From IMG/VR virus record IMGVR_UViG_3300042539_001642, positions 1-27,264 of that record: a stretch of 27,264 bases of DNA. One strand, written 5' to 3'. Each line of letters starts with the position of its first letter. The stretch's first letter is position 1. Under the pieces are notes generated by a model. That model was not told where the DNA came from, made no database searches, and saw only the letters and a list, made by a program, of their open reading frames with translations. Positions 14,457-21,438 of this stretch are shown here, piece by piece. A program made the translations under genes and the position numbers. This DNA comes from a virus.

Positions 14457-15605
14457 TTACCATCCCTTTTTAATACAATCCACAATATATTCTCTTTGTT
14501 CTTCGGTAACCCACCAACCAACAGGTATAGAAACCACTTTACCGATTATTTTATCTAACGTTGGTAATGGAGAATTATAATTTTGCACACAACTATGTTT
14601 ATCATTTCTTTCATGTACTTGAGATACGACTATATTACATTCTTTCATCCATCTATAAAATCCTTCCCTATTTTCAACTAACATACTATAAATCCAAAAT
14701 GCAGATTCGTGACCCTCATGTCTTGTTAATGTTGTTAACCCATTAATATTATTTAAATTTTCATCATAAAATTTCGCGTTAGATTGGTGGGTGTCAACTA
14801 TATTTTTTACATGTTTTAGATTTTCAATACCAACCGTTGCACAAACATCATTCATATGGAATTTAAACCCCCATTCTTGAATATCGGCTTCACACCTAAA
14901 ATCTTTTCTATTAGAGTTTCTATCAATACCATACCATCTTAATAACTTCGCTCTTTCATAAAGTTCTTTGTGAGGTAGTAATAATAAACCACCATCAATT
15001 GAGGTTATGTGTTTAATTGCTTGCAAACTATACATCACCATATTTCCATGGTTACCCAAACGTTTTCCTTTATACTTTGAACCGAATGAATGTGCCCCAT
15101 CTTCAATAACCGCCGGTTTAAAACCATATAATTCAAAACATCTATTTTGAATTTCTTTGATTTTATCCAAATCATTTGGATACCCACCCCAATGGACTAA
15201 CATGATTATTTTAGTTTTGGGTGATAATTTTCTCATTAAATCATCTAAATCTATATTTAAAGTAGATGGGTCAATATCTACCCATTTTATTTTCAAATTA
15301 TTAGCTAAAGTTGGAAAATTTGAAGCAGTACAGGTTAACGATGTTGATAAAACTTCATCACCATTTTCAAGACCCGGCCATTTATCTGTTTTGTTTTTTA
15401 ATAAGTGTAAGGCCAAATGTAGACCACTGGTACCTGAGTTTAACGTTACCACGTAATCTCTATCAAAGTAATTTTTTAAGTCGTTTTCAAATTTTTCAAC
15501 TTTTTCACCTTGACCTATATACCCACTATTTAGTACTTTTGTAACTTCAGATGAAGCGGTTTCTGACATAAACACTTTAAATAGTTGAATCATTTCTTTT
15601 TGCAT
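14457..15605 (-). CDS. DegT/DnrJ/EryC1/StrS-family sugar aminotransferase
   Basis: 382 residues, the family's usual length. It is a PLP enzyme that puts an amino group on a keto-nucleotide sugar, usually with glutamate as donor. Visible features are the cofactor-binding NSGTSGLHLAL (57-67), EDGAHSFGS (Asp169 stacks with the PLP pyridine nitrogen) and the Schiff-base Lys198 in SLQAIKHITSIDGG. The late segment GWWVTEEQ replaces the usual PxxP end. It is followed by the acyltransferase in the same operon. Because no dehydratase or nucleotidyltransferase is in the window, its substrate must come from the host or from genes elsewhere in the phage. Confidence 0.93.
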   Translation of the reverse strand: MQKEMIQLFKVFMSETASSEVTKVLNSGYIGQGEKVEKFENDLKNYFDRDYVVTLNSGTSGLHLALHLLKNKTDKWPGLENGDEVLSTSLTCTASNFPTLANNLKIKWVDIDPSTLNIDLDDLMRKLSPKTKIIMLVHWGGYPNDLDKIKEIQNRCFELYGFKPAVIEDGAHSFGSKYKGKRLGNHGNMVMYSLQAIKHITSIDGGLLLLPHKELYERAKLLRWYGIDRNSNRKDFRCEADIQEWGFKFHMNDVCATVGIENLKHVKNIVDTHQSNAKFYDENLNNINGLTTLTRHEGHESAFWIYSMLVENREGFYRWMKECNIVVSQVHERNDKHSCVQNYNSPLPTLDKIIGKVVSIPVGWWVTEEQREYIVDCIKKGW

Positions 15606-15610
15606 ATTTT

Positions 15611-17119
15611 TTAATTTAAAATAACAATATTTTTTATTTTTTTCAAGTTTTGTTTTATAAAAGGTTCTAACCTTTCTTTGAAATCACTTGACATCTTTTT
15701 ATTTTTTTCTTCATGGTCATTTCTTGATTGTGATTCGTAGTGGTATGCCACTGATTTACCAGATATAAAATTTTTATAACCAAAAATTTCACATTTTAAA
15801 TTTAATTCAACATCTTCAAAACATTCAATATAATTTTCATTAAACATGTCACATTTTTCAAATACTTTTTTATGAATCATCATAAAACCTCCAGTATTAC
15901 CAATTACGTTTTTTGTGTTTGTTGTATAATTGTAATAAGAATTAAAACCATGGTGAGTTATCCTAACATTATTTATTTTCTCTAATCCAATTAAAACACC
16001 ATCATGTTGAACAGTATTGTCTCCGAAATGAAGTCTGGCACCAACAGTACCAACATTTTTATTTTCTTTAAAAATCAACAACATGTTATAAATCACGTTG
16101 TTTAATAATTTAATATCGTTATTACAAAATAAAAGGAATTCATAATTATTTGAAATGTAATTTTTCACAACGTCATTATTAATCTTTGCAAAATTGTAGT
16201 AATCATATTCAATTAGTTTTATATCACCTAATGTTAAAATATTTTCTTTTATCCATTTTTTTTCATCATCAGTTGAACCTGTGTCAGCAATGAATATGGT
16301 AAATAGGGTAGAATTACAATGGTCATAAAATGATTTTATACAATCGTGCAACATCTCAACTTTTCCTTTGGTTGGGATAATTACAGCAACTTTTCCAATG
16401 TTTTTTAATGGTTTTTCTTTGACATTTTCAACATAAATTTTTTCAGGTTTCAAATCTAATGGTAGTTTATTTCCCCATTTTTGTAAAAATCTTTCTTTAG
16501 ATTCAAAAAATTCTTGGTTTGGTTGACCAACTGATTGGTGAGTAATTTCAAATGAAGATGTAACACCAATTTTAACACCGTCTAAATAATTCGGTAAACA
16601 AAACGAATGGTCATAAAAATGAAATTTACCAATTGTTTCATCAAAAGAATGTTTGATTTTTGTTTTATTAAATGATATAAATAAACCATCAATTGTAACA
16701 ACGGGAATTAATTCGGGCAATTTAGTTGAATATCGACTTAACCATTTTTTTTGACCTTCTGGTTGATGGTAAACTTGTCCAACCATTGTTTGTTGCATAC
16801 GTTCCCAATAAACACCGGATTCAGGAAAATAACAAGAGCCAGCTTTACCTATAATACCATAATCACTGTTTGATTCAAAATCTTTAAGTATTTTTACACC
16901 CCACCCTGTTTCTAGTTTAATATCATTGTGGACACATACAATGATTTCATATTTAGACTCACTAATTCCTCTGTTATAAATTTCTGCAAGTGAATATTGG
17001 TTAAAATTTTCGTATTCAAGAATTTCAAAATTTTTAATACCAATAGTTTTTGTTAAATGGTCTTTAAAAGTTTTATTATAGTTCGTGTCTTTGTGTGTTG
17101 AGTAGATTATTGTTATCAT
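15611..17119 (-). CDS. Two-domain family 2 glycosyltransferase
   Basis: 502 residues made of two GT-A domains. The N-terminal one (about 1-230) starts MITIIYSTHKD and has YNRGISESKYEIIVCVHNDI (HND at 64-66). The C-terminal one (about 240-500) starts VAVIIPTKGKVEMLHDCIKS, with IADTGSTDD and FLLFCNNDIKLL, then NTGGFMMIHKKVF and FEDVELNLKC near the end, as in rhamnosyltransferase-like enzymes. It may add two different sugars or polymerise a disaccharide. It is the first gene of the sugar operon, with a perfect TATATTTG box upstream. Confidence 0.88.
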   Translation of the reverse strand: MITIIYSTHKDTNYNKTFKDHLTKTIGIKNFEILEYENFNQYSLAEIYNRGISESKYEIIVCVHNDIKLETGWGVKILKDFESNSDYGIIGKAGSCYFPESGVYWERMQQTMVGQVYHQPEGQKKWLSRYSTKLPELIPVVTIDGLFISFNKTKIKHSFDETIGKFHFYDHSFCLPNYLDGVKIGVTSSFEITHQSVGQPNQEFFESKERFLQKWGNKLPLDLKPEKIYVENVKEKPLKNIGKVAVIIPTKGKVEMLHDCIKSFYDHCNSTLFTIFIADTGSTDDEKKWIKENILTLGDIKLIEYDYYNFAKINNDVVKNYISNNYEFLLFCNNDIKLLNNVIYNMLLIFKENKNVGTVGARLHFGDNTVQHDGVLIGLEKINNVRITHHGFNSYYNYTTNTKNVIGNTGGFMMIHKKVFEKCDMFNENYIECFEDVELNLKCEIFGYKNFISGKSVAYHYESQSRNDHEEKNKKMSSDFKERLEPFIKQNLKKIKNIVILN

Positions 17120-17133
17120 AATTTTTTTTTTAA

Positions 17134-17141
17134 CAAATATA
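17134..17141 (-). promoter_or_regulatory. Perfect -7 box (TATATTTG) before the sugar operon
   Basis: On the minus strand TATATTTG (17141 to 17134) matches the Bacteroidota TAnnTTTG box exactly and lies 15 bases before the ATG at 17119. No good TTTG stands at the expected distance upstream; the closest is a TTC about 21 bases away, inside the end of the ribbon-helix-helix gene. It is the natural promoter for the seven-gene operon, though readthrough from upstream is possible. Confidence 0.45.
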
Positions 17142-17152
17142 CAGAATAAAAT

Positions 17153-17353
17153 TTAAAATTTAGAACCTTTGGTTACCAACTCATTGTGGTTATCAATTTC
17201 CTTTTTAAATTCTTCTTTATTGATGTATAAATCGAGGGCCCTATTTACCAATTTTTGGAAATTTATTCTAGCACCCATACTTTTTGCTTTAAATCTATCA
17301 TAAATGTCGTCAATCACAATGACGCTAGTTAATTTTGTTTGATATTTTGGCAT
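17153..17353 (-). CDS. Ribbon-helix-helix-like small DNA-binding protein
   Basis: 66 residues. A short strand TSVIVIDDIYDRFK is followed by two helices, RINFQKLVNRALDLYI and KEEFKKEIDNHNELV, the layout of a ribbon-helix-helix repressor (MetJ/Arc class). There is no toxin partner next to it. Its position just upstream of the sugar operon on the same strand makes it a candidate regulator of that operon or of itself. Just before its ATG, on the minus strand, lie two overlapping TATAAATA words within a 20-base AT run, which resemble T4-type late promoters but could also be chance in such AT-rich DNA. Confidence 0.65.
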   Translation of the reverse strand: MPKYQTKLTSVIVIDDIYDRFKAKSMGARINFQKLVNRALDLYINKEEFKKEIDNHNELVTKGSKF

Positions 17354-17394
17354 GATTATATATTTATATATTTATATATATATTTTTAATAATT

Positions 17395-17426
17395 AAAAAA
17401 AAATTACACTTTTATGTGCAATTTTT
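17395..17426 (-). terminator. Intrinsic terminator after the small Cys-motif gene
   Basis: On the minus strand an 11-bp stem, AAAAATTGCAC / GTGTAATTTTT (17426-17416 with 17409-17399, one G-T pair), has a six-base loop and is followed by an unbroken T run (17401-17395 region). It overlaps the stop codon of the gene ending at 17425. This separates that gene from the ribbon-helix-helix gene downstream. Confidence 0.7.
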
Positions 17427-17613
17427 ATTGAGGAGTCTGTTCTTCGTTTGACTCATTAGTTAATTCTTCAATCTTATCAATGATTTCATTGATTTGTTTG
17501 TCCATTACTGTTATTTCTTGAGGAGAACTATTTGTAGTTCCTTCTGTTAATTGTACAGTGATTGTTTGATTGTTAACTGCTTGATTGTTTTTTTTACATC
17601 CGCATCCGGCCAT
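17425..17613 (-). CDS. Small protein with GCGCKK N-terminus, unknown function
   Basis: 62 residues. It starts MAGCGCKKNNQ, has a Thr/Gln-rich strand-like middle (QTITVQLTEGTTNSSPQE) and ends with an acidic helix (NEIIDKIEELTNESNEEQ). The Cys pair plus Lys resembles the start of the 54-residue membrane protein at 8734-8898, but there is no membrane helix here. Not recognised. It is a single-gene unit: its own leader contains TATTTATAAAAAAA, and an intrinsic terminator overlaps its stop. Confidence 0.6.
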   Translation of the reverse strand: MAGCGCKKNNQAVNNQTITVQLTEGTTNSSPQEITVMDKQINEIIDKIEELTNESNEEQTPQ

Positions 17614-17621
17614 AATTAGTG

Positions 17622-17669
17622 TTTTTTTATAAATATTTGGTTTATTGAAAATAATTTACTATATTTTTG
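17622..17669 (+). promoter_or_regulatory. Divergent promoter module before the DPPF methyltransferase
   Basis: A TTTTTTTATAAATA word (17622-17635) leads into TTTG (17636-17639). After 20 bases comes TATATTTTTG (17660-17669), which contains a perfect TAnnTTTG (17662-17669). Transcription should start near 17676, about 27 bases before the ATG at 17703. The same arrangement with the same 20-base spacing occurs at 18706-18753. Read on the minus strand the first word is TATTTATAAAAAAA, 8 bases before the ATG at 17613, so it may also serve that gene. Confidence 0.55.
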
Positions 17670-17702
17670 ATGAAAAAATATTAAAATACAAACAAAAAGT
17701 AA

Positions 17703-18356
17703 ATGGAAAAAGATTTTAAAATCGTAAAAAGTGTCCAACATTCAAACTATGAGGCGATAAAAAACATCATGGAACTCTATGGTATAGAGAGATTTGACTT
17801 AGATTGCACCTACTCAAAAGGTAATTTTTGGAAAAATTTACCTGAACCATTACATAAAACCGACTTGTATCCGCATTATGAACATGTTATTGAGGCGAAT
17901 TCTGAAAATTTACCATTCGAAGATGGTTCGATGAAAAGTATTATGTACGACCCGCCTTTTGTTATTGCGGGAAAAACATTTAAAGAAAACAGACCCGGAA
18001 GTTCGATTATTGCAAAAAGATTTGAAGGTTATACCACATATAAGGAATTACAAGAAAATTATTACAATACATTAAAAGAATTATATAGAATTTGTCAAAA
18101 AGATGGATTTTTGGTTATGAAATGTCAAGATACCGTGTCAGGGGGTAAACAACACTTTAGTCACGTAATGATAATGAATATGGCGTTTAAGCTTGGATTT
18201 TATCCATTAGATATGTTTGTTTTAATAAATAATGTAAGACTTAATAGTTTTGGTACAAAATGGACAAAACAAGAACATTGTCGAAAATACCACAGTTATT
18301 TTTGGGTATTCAAAAAAATTAAACCAAAAGTTAATTATGATTTTATTGGGTTTTGA
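17703..18356 (+). CDS. DPPF-motif DNA methyltransferase-like protein
   Basis: 217 residues. The catalytic motif IV is MYDPPFV (Asp83-Phe86), preceded by LPFEDGSMKSI. It is followed by a Rossmann half with ELYRICQKDGFLVMKCQD (carrying the motif-V-like strand) and a C-terminal HSYFWVFKK strand typical of N6-adenine/N4-cytosine methyltransferases. The motif-I Gly-rich loop is not obvious, and FDLDCTYSKGNFW at the N-terminus looks like a phage-specific SAM or base-binding segment. It probably modifies phage DNA, alongside the D12 enzyme at 8994. Nucleotide-level or RNA substrates are not excluded. It overlaps the minus-strand DUF192 gene tail-to-tail by 22 bases. Confidence 0.75.
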   Translation: MEKDFKIVKSVQHSNYEAIKNIMELYGIERFDLDCTYSKGNFWKNLPEPLHKTDLYPHYEHVIEANSENLPFEDGSMKSIMYDPPFVIAGKTFKENRPGSSIIAKRFEGYTTYKELQENYYNTLKELYRICQKDGFLVMKCQDTVSGGKQHFSHVMIMNMAFKLGFYPLDMFVLINNVRLNSFGTKWTKQEHCRKYHSYFWVFKKIKPKVNYDFIGF

Positions 18357-18706
18357 GGTGAACCCAAATACATATTAACCTTGTCTCCAACCTTCATACC
18401 TGAACACGTTCCCGATGGAAATTCAATTACATGGTCACCAATACCCGAATATCTTTTTGGGTTCATTTCGTTTCGACCAGCGGGTTCACAATTTAGGTGA
18501 ATTTTACTGATTCGACCATTTAATATAAAAACAATATCCAAATTAATAAGACAATTTTTCATCCAAAATGAATGATGACCAATTTTACCCATATTAAAAA
18601 CCATACACCCATCTAAATGGTCTCTACCCATCATACCTCTTTGAATTTCTTCTGGTGTTGACAGATATTCCGCAGAATACTTTTGGTTATTAATTATTAC
18701 TGACAT
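18335..18706 (-). CDS. DUF192 family protein
   Basis: 123 residues covering the whole DUF192 domain: an N-terminal strand, then EEIQRGMMGRDHLDGCMVF, HSFWMKNCLINLDIVFI, GRISKIHLNCEP, and the late HVIEFPSGTCSGMKVGD. Cellular members often have a signal peptide; this one has none, so it should be cytoplasmic. The molecular function of the family is unsettled. It is a single minus-strand gene between two plus-strand ones. The TATTTATAAAAAAATG leader leaves no room for a normal promoter unless the mRNA is almost leaderless. Confidence 0.88.
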   Translation of the reverse strand: MSVIINNQKYSAEYLSTPEEIQRGMMGRDHLDGCMVFNMGKIGHHSFWMKNCLINLDIVFILNGRISKIHLNCEPAGRNEMNPKRYSGIGDHVIEFPSGTCSGMKVGDKVNMYLGSPQNPIKS

Positions 18707-18753
18707 TTTTTTATAAATATTTGTTTATCTCATTATTTTTTTTTATATTTTAG
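18706..18753 (+). promoter_or_regulatory. Second copy of the divergent promoter module
   Basis: TTTTTTTATAAATA (18706-18719), TTTG (18720-18723), 20 bases, then TATATTTTAG (18744-18753). The layout and spacing equal those at 17622-17669. The start codon of the plus-strand gene is at 18756, so a transcript from this box would be leaderless or nearly so. The left end overlaps the ATG of the DUF192 gene on the other strand. Confidence 0.5.
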
Positions 18754-18755
18754 AT

Positions 18756-19001
18756 ATGAGACCTATTTTTGACGGAAACTTTAATTTTGAAAATCACATT
18801 GAGTTGGAATATGTTTTGGATAATTTAAATCCAAAAATAGCAATTAATATATTGGAATTAGGAATAGAACAGGGACTAAGAGAAGGTATATTCGATTTGA
18901 CCGAAGTTCATTGTTTATATAAATCACTTAGATTTTTAAAAAATTATGAAGATAAGAATAATAATTTATTCAATGATAATAATGATGGGGATAATAACTA
19001 A
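18756..19001 (+). CDS. Unknown acidic protein, 81 residues
   Basis: Not recognised. It has a helical core (HIELEYVLDNLNPKIAINIL, then EQGLREGIFDLTEVHCLYKS) and an Asn/Asp-rich tail (NNNLFNDNNDGDNN). It has no other in-frame ATG, so the start is fixed even though the likely promoter lies only a few bases upstream. It is overlapped at its end by a small hydrophobic gene. Confidence 0.55.
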   Translation: MRPIFDGNFNFENHIELEYVLDNLNPKIAINILELGIEQGLREGIFDLTEVHCLYKSLRFLKNYEDKNNNLFNDNNDGDNN

Positions 19002-19113
19002 ATTATTTGTTGATACAACATACATATTTAATCATTATTTTTTGAATGGAATGATTTTCATGTCTTTAGTAAACATTTTATTAGAATATTTAATTAATAG
19101 AAAAAATGGGTAA
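18985..19113 (+). CDS. Small hydrophobic protein, 42 residues
   Basis: ATG 18985 opens a frame encoding MGIITKLFVDTTYIFNHYFL and then a hydrophobic helix (GMIFMSLVNILLEYLI), ending NRKNG. It overlaps the previous gene by 17 bases and the next by 8, filling what would otherwise be a 104-base gap, which is the normal packing in this genome. It is probably a single-span membrane peptide. Function unknown; a shorter start at ATG 19051 is possible. Confidence 0.5.
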   Translation: MGIITKLFVDTTYIFNHYFLNGMIFMSLVNILLEYLINRKNG

Positions 19114-19330
19114 AATAGAAACTAAAAAATATTTATACGATTTTTTTATTCTTAAAAAGAAACATTTTTGGTTTTTAATACCGACCCCAATTCTTTATTA
19201 CAATAAAGAAACGTTTTTTGAAACCGGTGTATATACACCATCATTTGGGTTTACATTTAGGTTTTTAAATATTATGATTGGAATACAAATTCAAAAAAAC
19301 TTATATATTAAAAATGAAAACAAAAATTGA
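19106..19330 (+). CDS. Unknown aromatic-rich protein, 74 residues
   Basis: Not recognised. It is rich in Phe, Tyr and Ile (KHFWFLIPTPILYYNKETFF, then PSFGFTFRFLNIMIGIQI), possibly membrane-associated through the C-terminal hydrophobic stretch. It overlaps the glutamine synthetase start by 17 bases, so it is probably translated together with that gene. Confidence 0.5.
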   Translation: MGKIETKKYLYDFFILKKKHFWFLIPTPILYYNKETFFETGVYTPSFGFTFRFLNIMIGIQIQKNLYIKNENKN

Positions 19331-20429
19331 ATACGTATGGTTAGATGGATATATATCTGAACCTAATTTAAGAAGTAAAATAAAAATAATCGATTACGCC
19401 AATCCATCAAGAATAACATTGGGGGATATACCTAATTGGGGGTTTGACGGCAGTTCAACAAAACAAGCTGAAGGTAATTTTTCTGACTGTTATCTTAAAC
19501 CAATCAAATTATATCGTTCGGATAATAATGAATCAGACACGATTTACGTATTATGTGAAGTTTTGGATGGAGACAATAATACACATGACTCAAATACTCG
19601 AGCATTAATTGGAGATGAAGATATTGATTTTTGGGTGGGTTTCGAACAGGAGTACTTTATCAGAAAAGGTCATAATCAAAACATTTTAGGATTTAACGGT
19701 ACAATCATTGACCCACAAGGAAAATACTATTGTGGTGTTGGTGGACAAATGCATGGAAGACATCTAAGTGATGAACATTTGGATATGTGTCTAAAATATG
19801 GAATCAATATTGAAGGAACAAACGCAGAGGTTGCTATTGGTCAATGGGAATACCAAATATTTGGTAAGGGAAAAATATCAACATCAGATGACTTATGGAT
19901 GTCTCGATATTTTCTTTATAAATTGGCCGAAAAATATGGATACCAAATTGATTTACATCCAAAACCTATTCAAACTGGTGAGTGGAATGGTTCAGGTTTA
20001 CATACAAATTTTTCAAATAAAAAAATGAGAGAAGTTGGCGGAGAAGAATATTTTAACTCAATTTTTAAATCTTTTTCAAGTAGAACAAAAGAACACATTG
20101 ATGCATATGGTTCCGATAATCATTTAAGGTTAACCGGAAAGTATGAAACACAATCGATTGACAGGTTTAGTTGGGGGTTTTCTGATAGGGGAGCGTCTAT
20201 TAGGGTACCTAAAATGGTATCTGAAAATTGGACGGGGTATTTGGAAGACAGGAGACCGGCTTCACATGCCGACCCATATAGAATTGTTAAAGTTATTTCA
20301 GATACGTTAAAATTTGCGGATGAATTATATAAAACGTTATATATGATGTATTACGAATCAGATGTTATTAAAAATGATTATGGTACATTAACAAAAGATG
20401 AACTTCTTAATGATTTCAAACAAGACTAA
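19314..20429 (+). CDS. glnA: Type II glutamine synthetase (GSII)
   Basis: 371 residues, the compact GSII type found in eukaryotes and Bacteroidota. It makes glutamine from glutamate, ammonia and ATP. All main active-site blocks are present: WGFDGSSTKQAEG (42-54), metal-binding GFEQEYF (Glu111, Glu113), NAEVAIGQWEYQIF, the ammonia/ATP-loop GEWNGSGLHTNFS, RLTGKYET, DRGASIRVP and the late LEDRRPASHADPY. This argues for an active enzyme. I start at ATG 19314; an upstream TTG would add 12 residues inside the previous gene. TAATG couples it to the next gene. It may keep glutamine available for nucleotide and amino-sugar synthesis during infection. It is unusual for a phage and probably host-derived, although the codon use looks as AT-rich as its neighbours. 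Confidence 0.95.
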   Translation: MKTKIEYVWLDGYISEPNLRSKIKIIDYANPSRITLGDIPNWGFDGSSTKQAEGNFSDCYLKPIKLYRSDNNESDTIYVLCEVLDGDNNTHDSNTRALIGDEDIDFWVGFEQEYFIRKGHNQNILGFNGTIIDPQGKYYCGVGGQMHGRHLSDEHLDMCLKYGINIEGTNAEVAIGQWEYQIFGKGKISTSDDLWMSRYFLYKLAEKYGYQIDLHPKPIQTGEWNGSGLHTNFSNKKMREVGGEEYFNSIFKSFSSRTKEHIDAYGSDNHLRLTGKYETQSIDRFSWGFSDRGASIRVPKMVSENWTGYLEDRRPASHADPYRIVKVISDTLKFADELYKTLYMMYYESDVIKNDYGTLTKDELLNDFKQD

Positions 20430-20671
20430 TGTTTATACATATAACACCCGACGAACTCGAGGATGAATTTAAAAATTCTTGGAAAAGTGGATTGTTAACA
20501 AACGCTCACATTGATTACGCTACCAATGCGATTCATTGTTTATTTATGAATAGACAAGAAGTTATTGTTTTTAAATTCGATAAATATGGATTTATAAACG
20601 ATAATCGATGTAACAAATATTCTCTCTCTTCAGGTTCCGCTGGAATAACCATTAAAATAGAAAAAACATGA
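20429..20671 (+). CDS. Unknown small protein, 80 residues
   Basis: Not recognised. It begins MFIHITPDELEDEF and contains strands around EVIVFKFDKYGFIN and SAGITIKIEKT. It is linked to glutamine synthetase by TAATG and to the next gene by ATGA, so it belongs to the same translational chain. No membrane segment. Confidence 0.55.
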   Translation: MFIHITPDELEDEFKNSWKSGLLTNAHIDYATNAIHCLFMNRQEVIVFKFDKYGFINDNRCNKYSLSSGSAGITIKIEKT

Positions 20672-20838
20672 TACATCAAGAAATTTTAGACACATTTGTA
20701 TTTGAAACAATGAATGGTCAGTTCGGTGTTTGCAACCCAACAGAATTCGACCAAATTATTGGTTATTACAGTACAAAAATTGAAGCCGAAAACGCTTTAA
20801 AAGAATATGTAACTCGAGAACAGATTGTTTTTGAATAA
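20668..20838 (+). CDS. Unknown small protein, 56 residues
   Basis: ATG 20668 overlaps the previous stop as ATGA, and the frame ends with TAA 20836-20838, one base before the next ATG at 20840. The product starts MIHQEILDTFVFETMNGQFG and contains a helix (TKIEAENALKEYVTREQI). No family recognised, but the perfect fit between its neighbours supports it as a gene. Confidence 0.65.
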   Translation: MIHQEILDTFVFETMNGQFGVCNPTEFDQIIGYYSTKIEAENALKEYVTREQIVFE

Positions 20839-20839
20839 T

Positions 20840-21205
20840 ATGAGTAGAATATTCTTAATCGATATTGATGGTACCATCTGTGATGATATCAGTAATGAGA
20901 ATAGTCACCTTTATCCAAATGCAAAACCTATGGTTGGTGCTCAAAACATCATCAATAAATGGTACGATGAAGGAAATATCATTACTTTCTTTACCGCTCG
21001 TGAATCCAAAGACAGGACAATCACCGAAAATTGGTTAGATACACACGGATTCAAATATCATGGTTTGATTATGGACAAACCTCGTATTCAAGATGGTCAA
21101 GAATACGTGTGGATTGATAATAGAAAAGTTAGAGCAATAACTTATCTTGGTACTTGGTCTGAGTTAACAGAAGTAGACGCTAAAATTCAAATGTTTAAAA
21201 AATGA
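20840..21205 (+). CDS. HAD-superfamily hydrolase
   Basis: 121 residues. Motif I is FLIDIDGTICDD (nucleophile Asp8, acid/base Asp10), motif II FFTARE (Thr52), motif III Lys80 (MDKPR) and motif IV YVWIDNRKVRA (Asp93). All catalytic blocks of a small cap-less HAD phosphatase are there. Phage relatives act on nucleotides or polynucleotide 3' phosphates or are of unknown substrate. The true start is ATG 20840, not the TTG five codons upstream, since it follows the previous stop by one base. It is coupled to the next gene by ATGA. Confidence 0.85.
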   Translation: MSRIFLIDIDGTICDDISNENSHLYPNAKPMVGAQNIINKWYDEGNIITFFTARESKDRTITENWLDTHGFKYHGLIMDKPRIQDGQEYVWIDNRKVRAITYLGTWSELTEVDAKIQMFKK

Positions 21206-21384
21206 ATATACGTTTAATAACAAAAATGAAAGAGATACAGACTTTTTATAGAGAGATAGGAAGTTATTGTTACGAATTGTACACGTTGATGTGTGCATTC
21301 GCATTAAAAGAAAATATACCTTACGGTCTAGATATTCATCTGAAACTCATGGATGTAGTAGAAGGAGAATATGTGGGAATTTGA
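21202..21384 (+). CDS. Unknown small protein, 60 residues
   Basis: ATG 21202 overlaps the HAD stop as ATGA. The product is helical (IQTFYREIGSYCYELYTLMC, then LKLMDVVEGEYVGI). Not recognised. An internal ATG at 21226 is an alternative start. The promoter of the next transcription unit begins inside its last codons. Confidence 0.5.
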   Translation: MNIRLITKMKEIQTFYREIGSYCYELYTLMCAFALKENIPYGLDIHLKLMDVVEGEYVGI

Positions 21385-21410
21385 TTTTTTTTGAATTTTT
21401 GTTATATTTG
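21380..21410 (+). promoter_or_regulatory. Best Bacteroidota-type promoter in the window
   Basis: TTTG (21380-21383), a 19-base spacer and TATATTTG (21403-21410) match TTTG-N19-TAnnTTTG with no mismatch. Transcription should start near 21417, about 22 bases before the ATG at 21439. It drives the run of small genes leading to thymidylate synthase. Confidence 0.7.
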
Positions 21411-21438
21411 TATTAAACCGAAAATTATTAAAAAAGTT

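Noticed and set aside
14376-15544. Plus-strand frames opposite the aminotransferase and acyltransferase genes
   Set aside because: They run antisense to well-recognised enzymes, have no family features and break the operon layout.
19798-20028. Second plus-strand frame inside glutamine synthetase
   Set aside because: It is an internal alternative frame of a clearly recognised enzyme.
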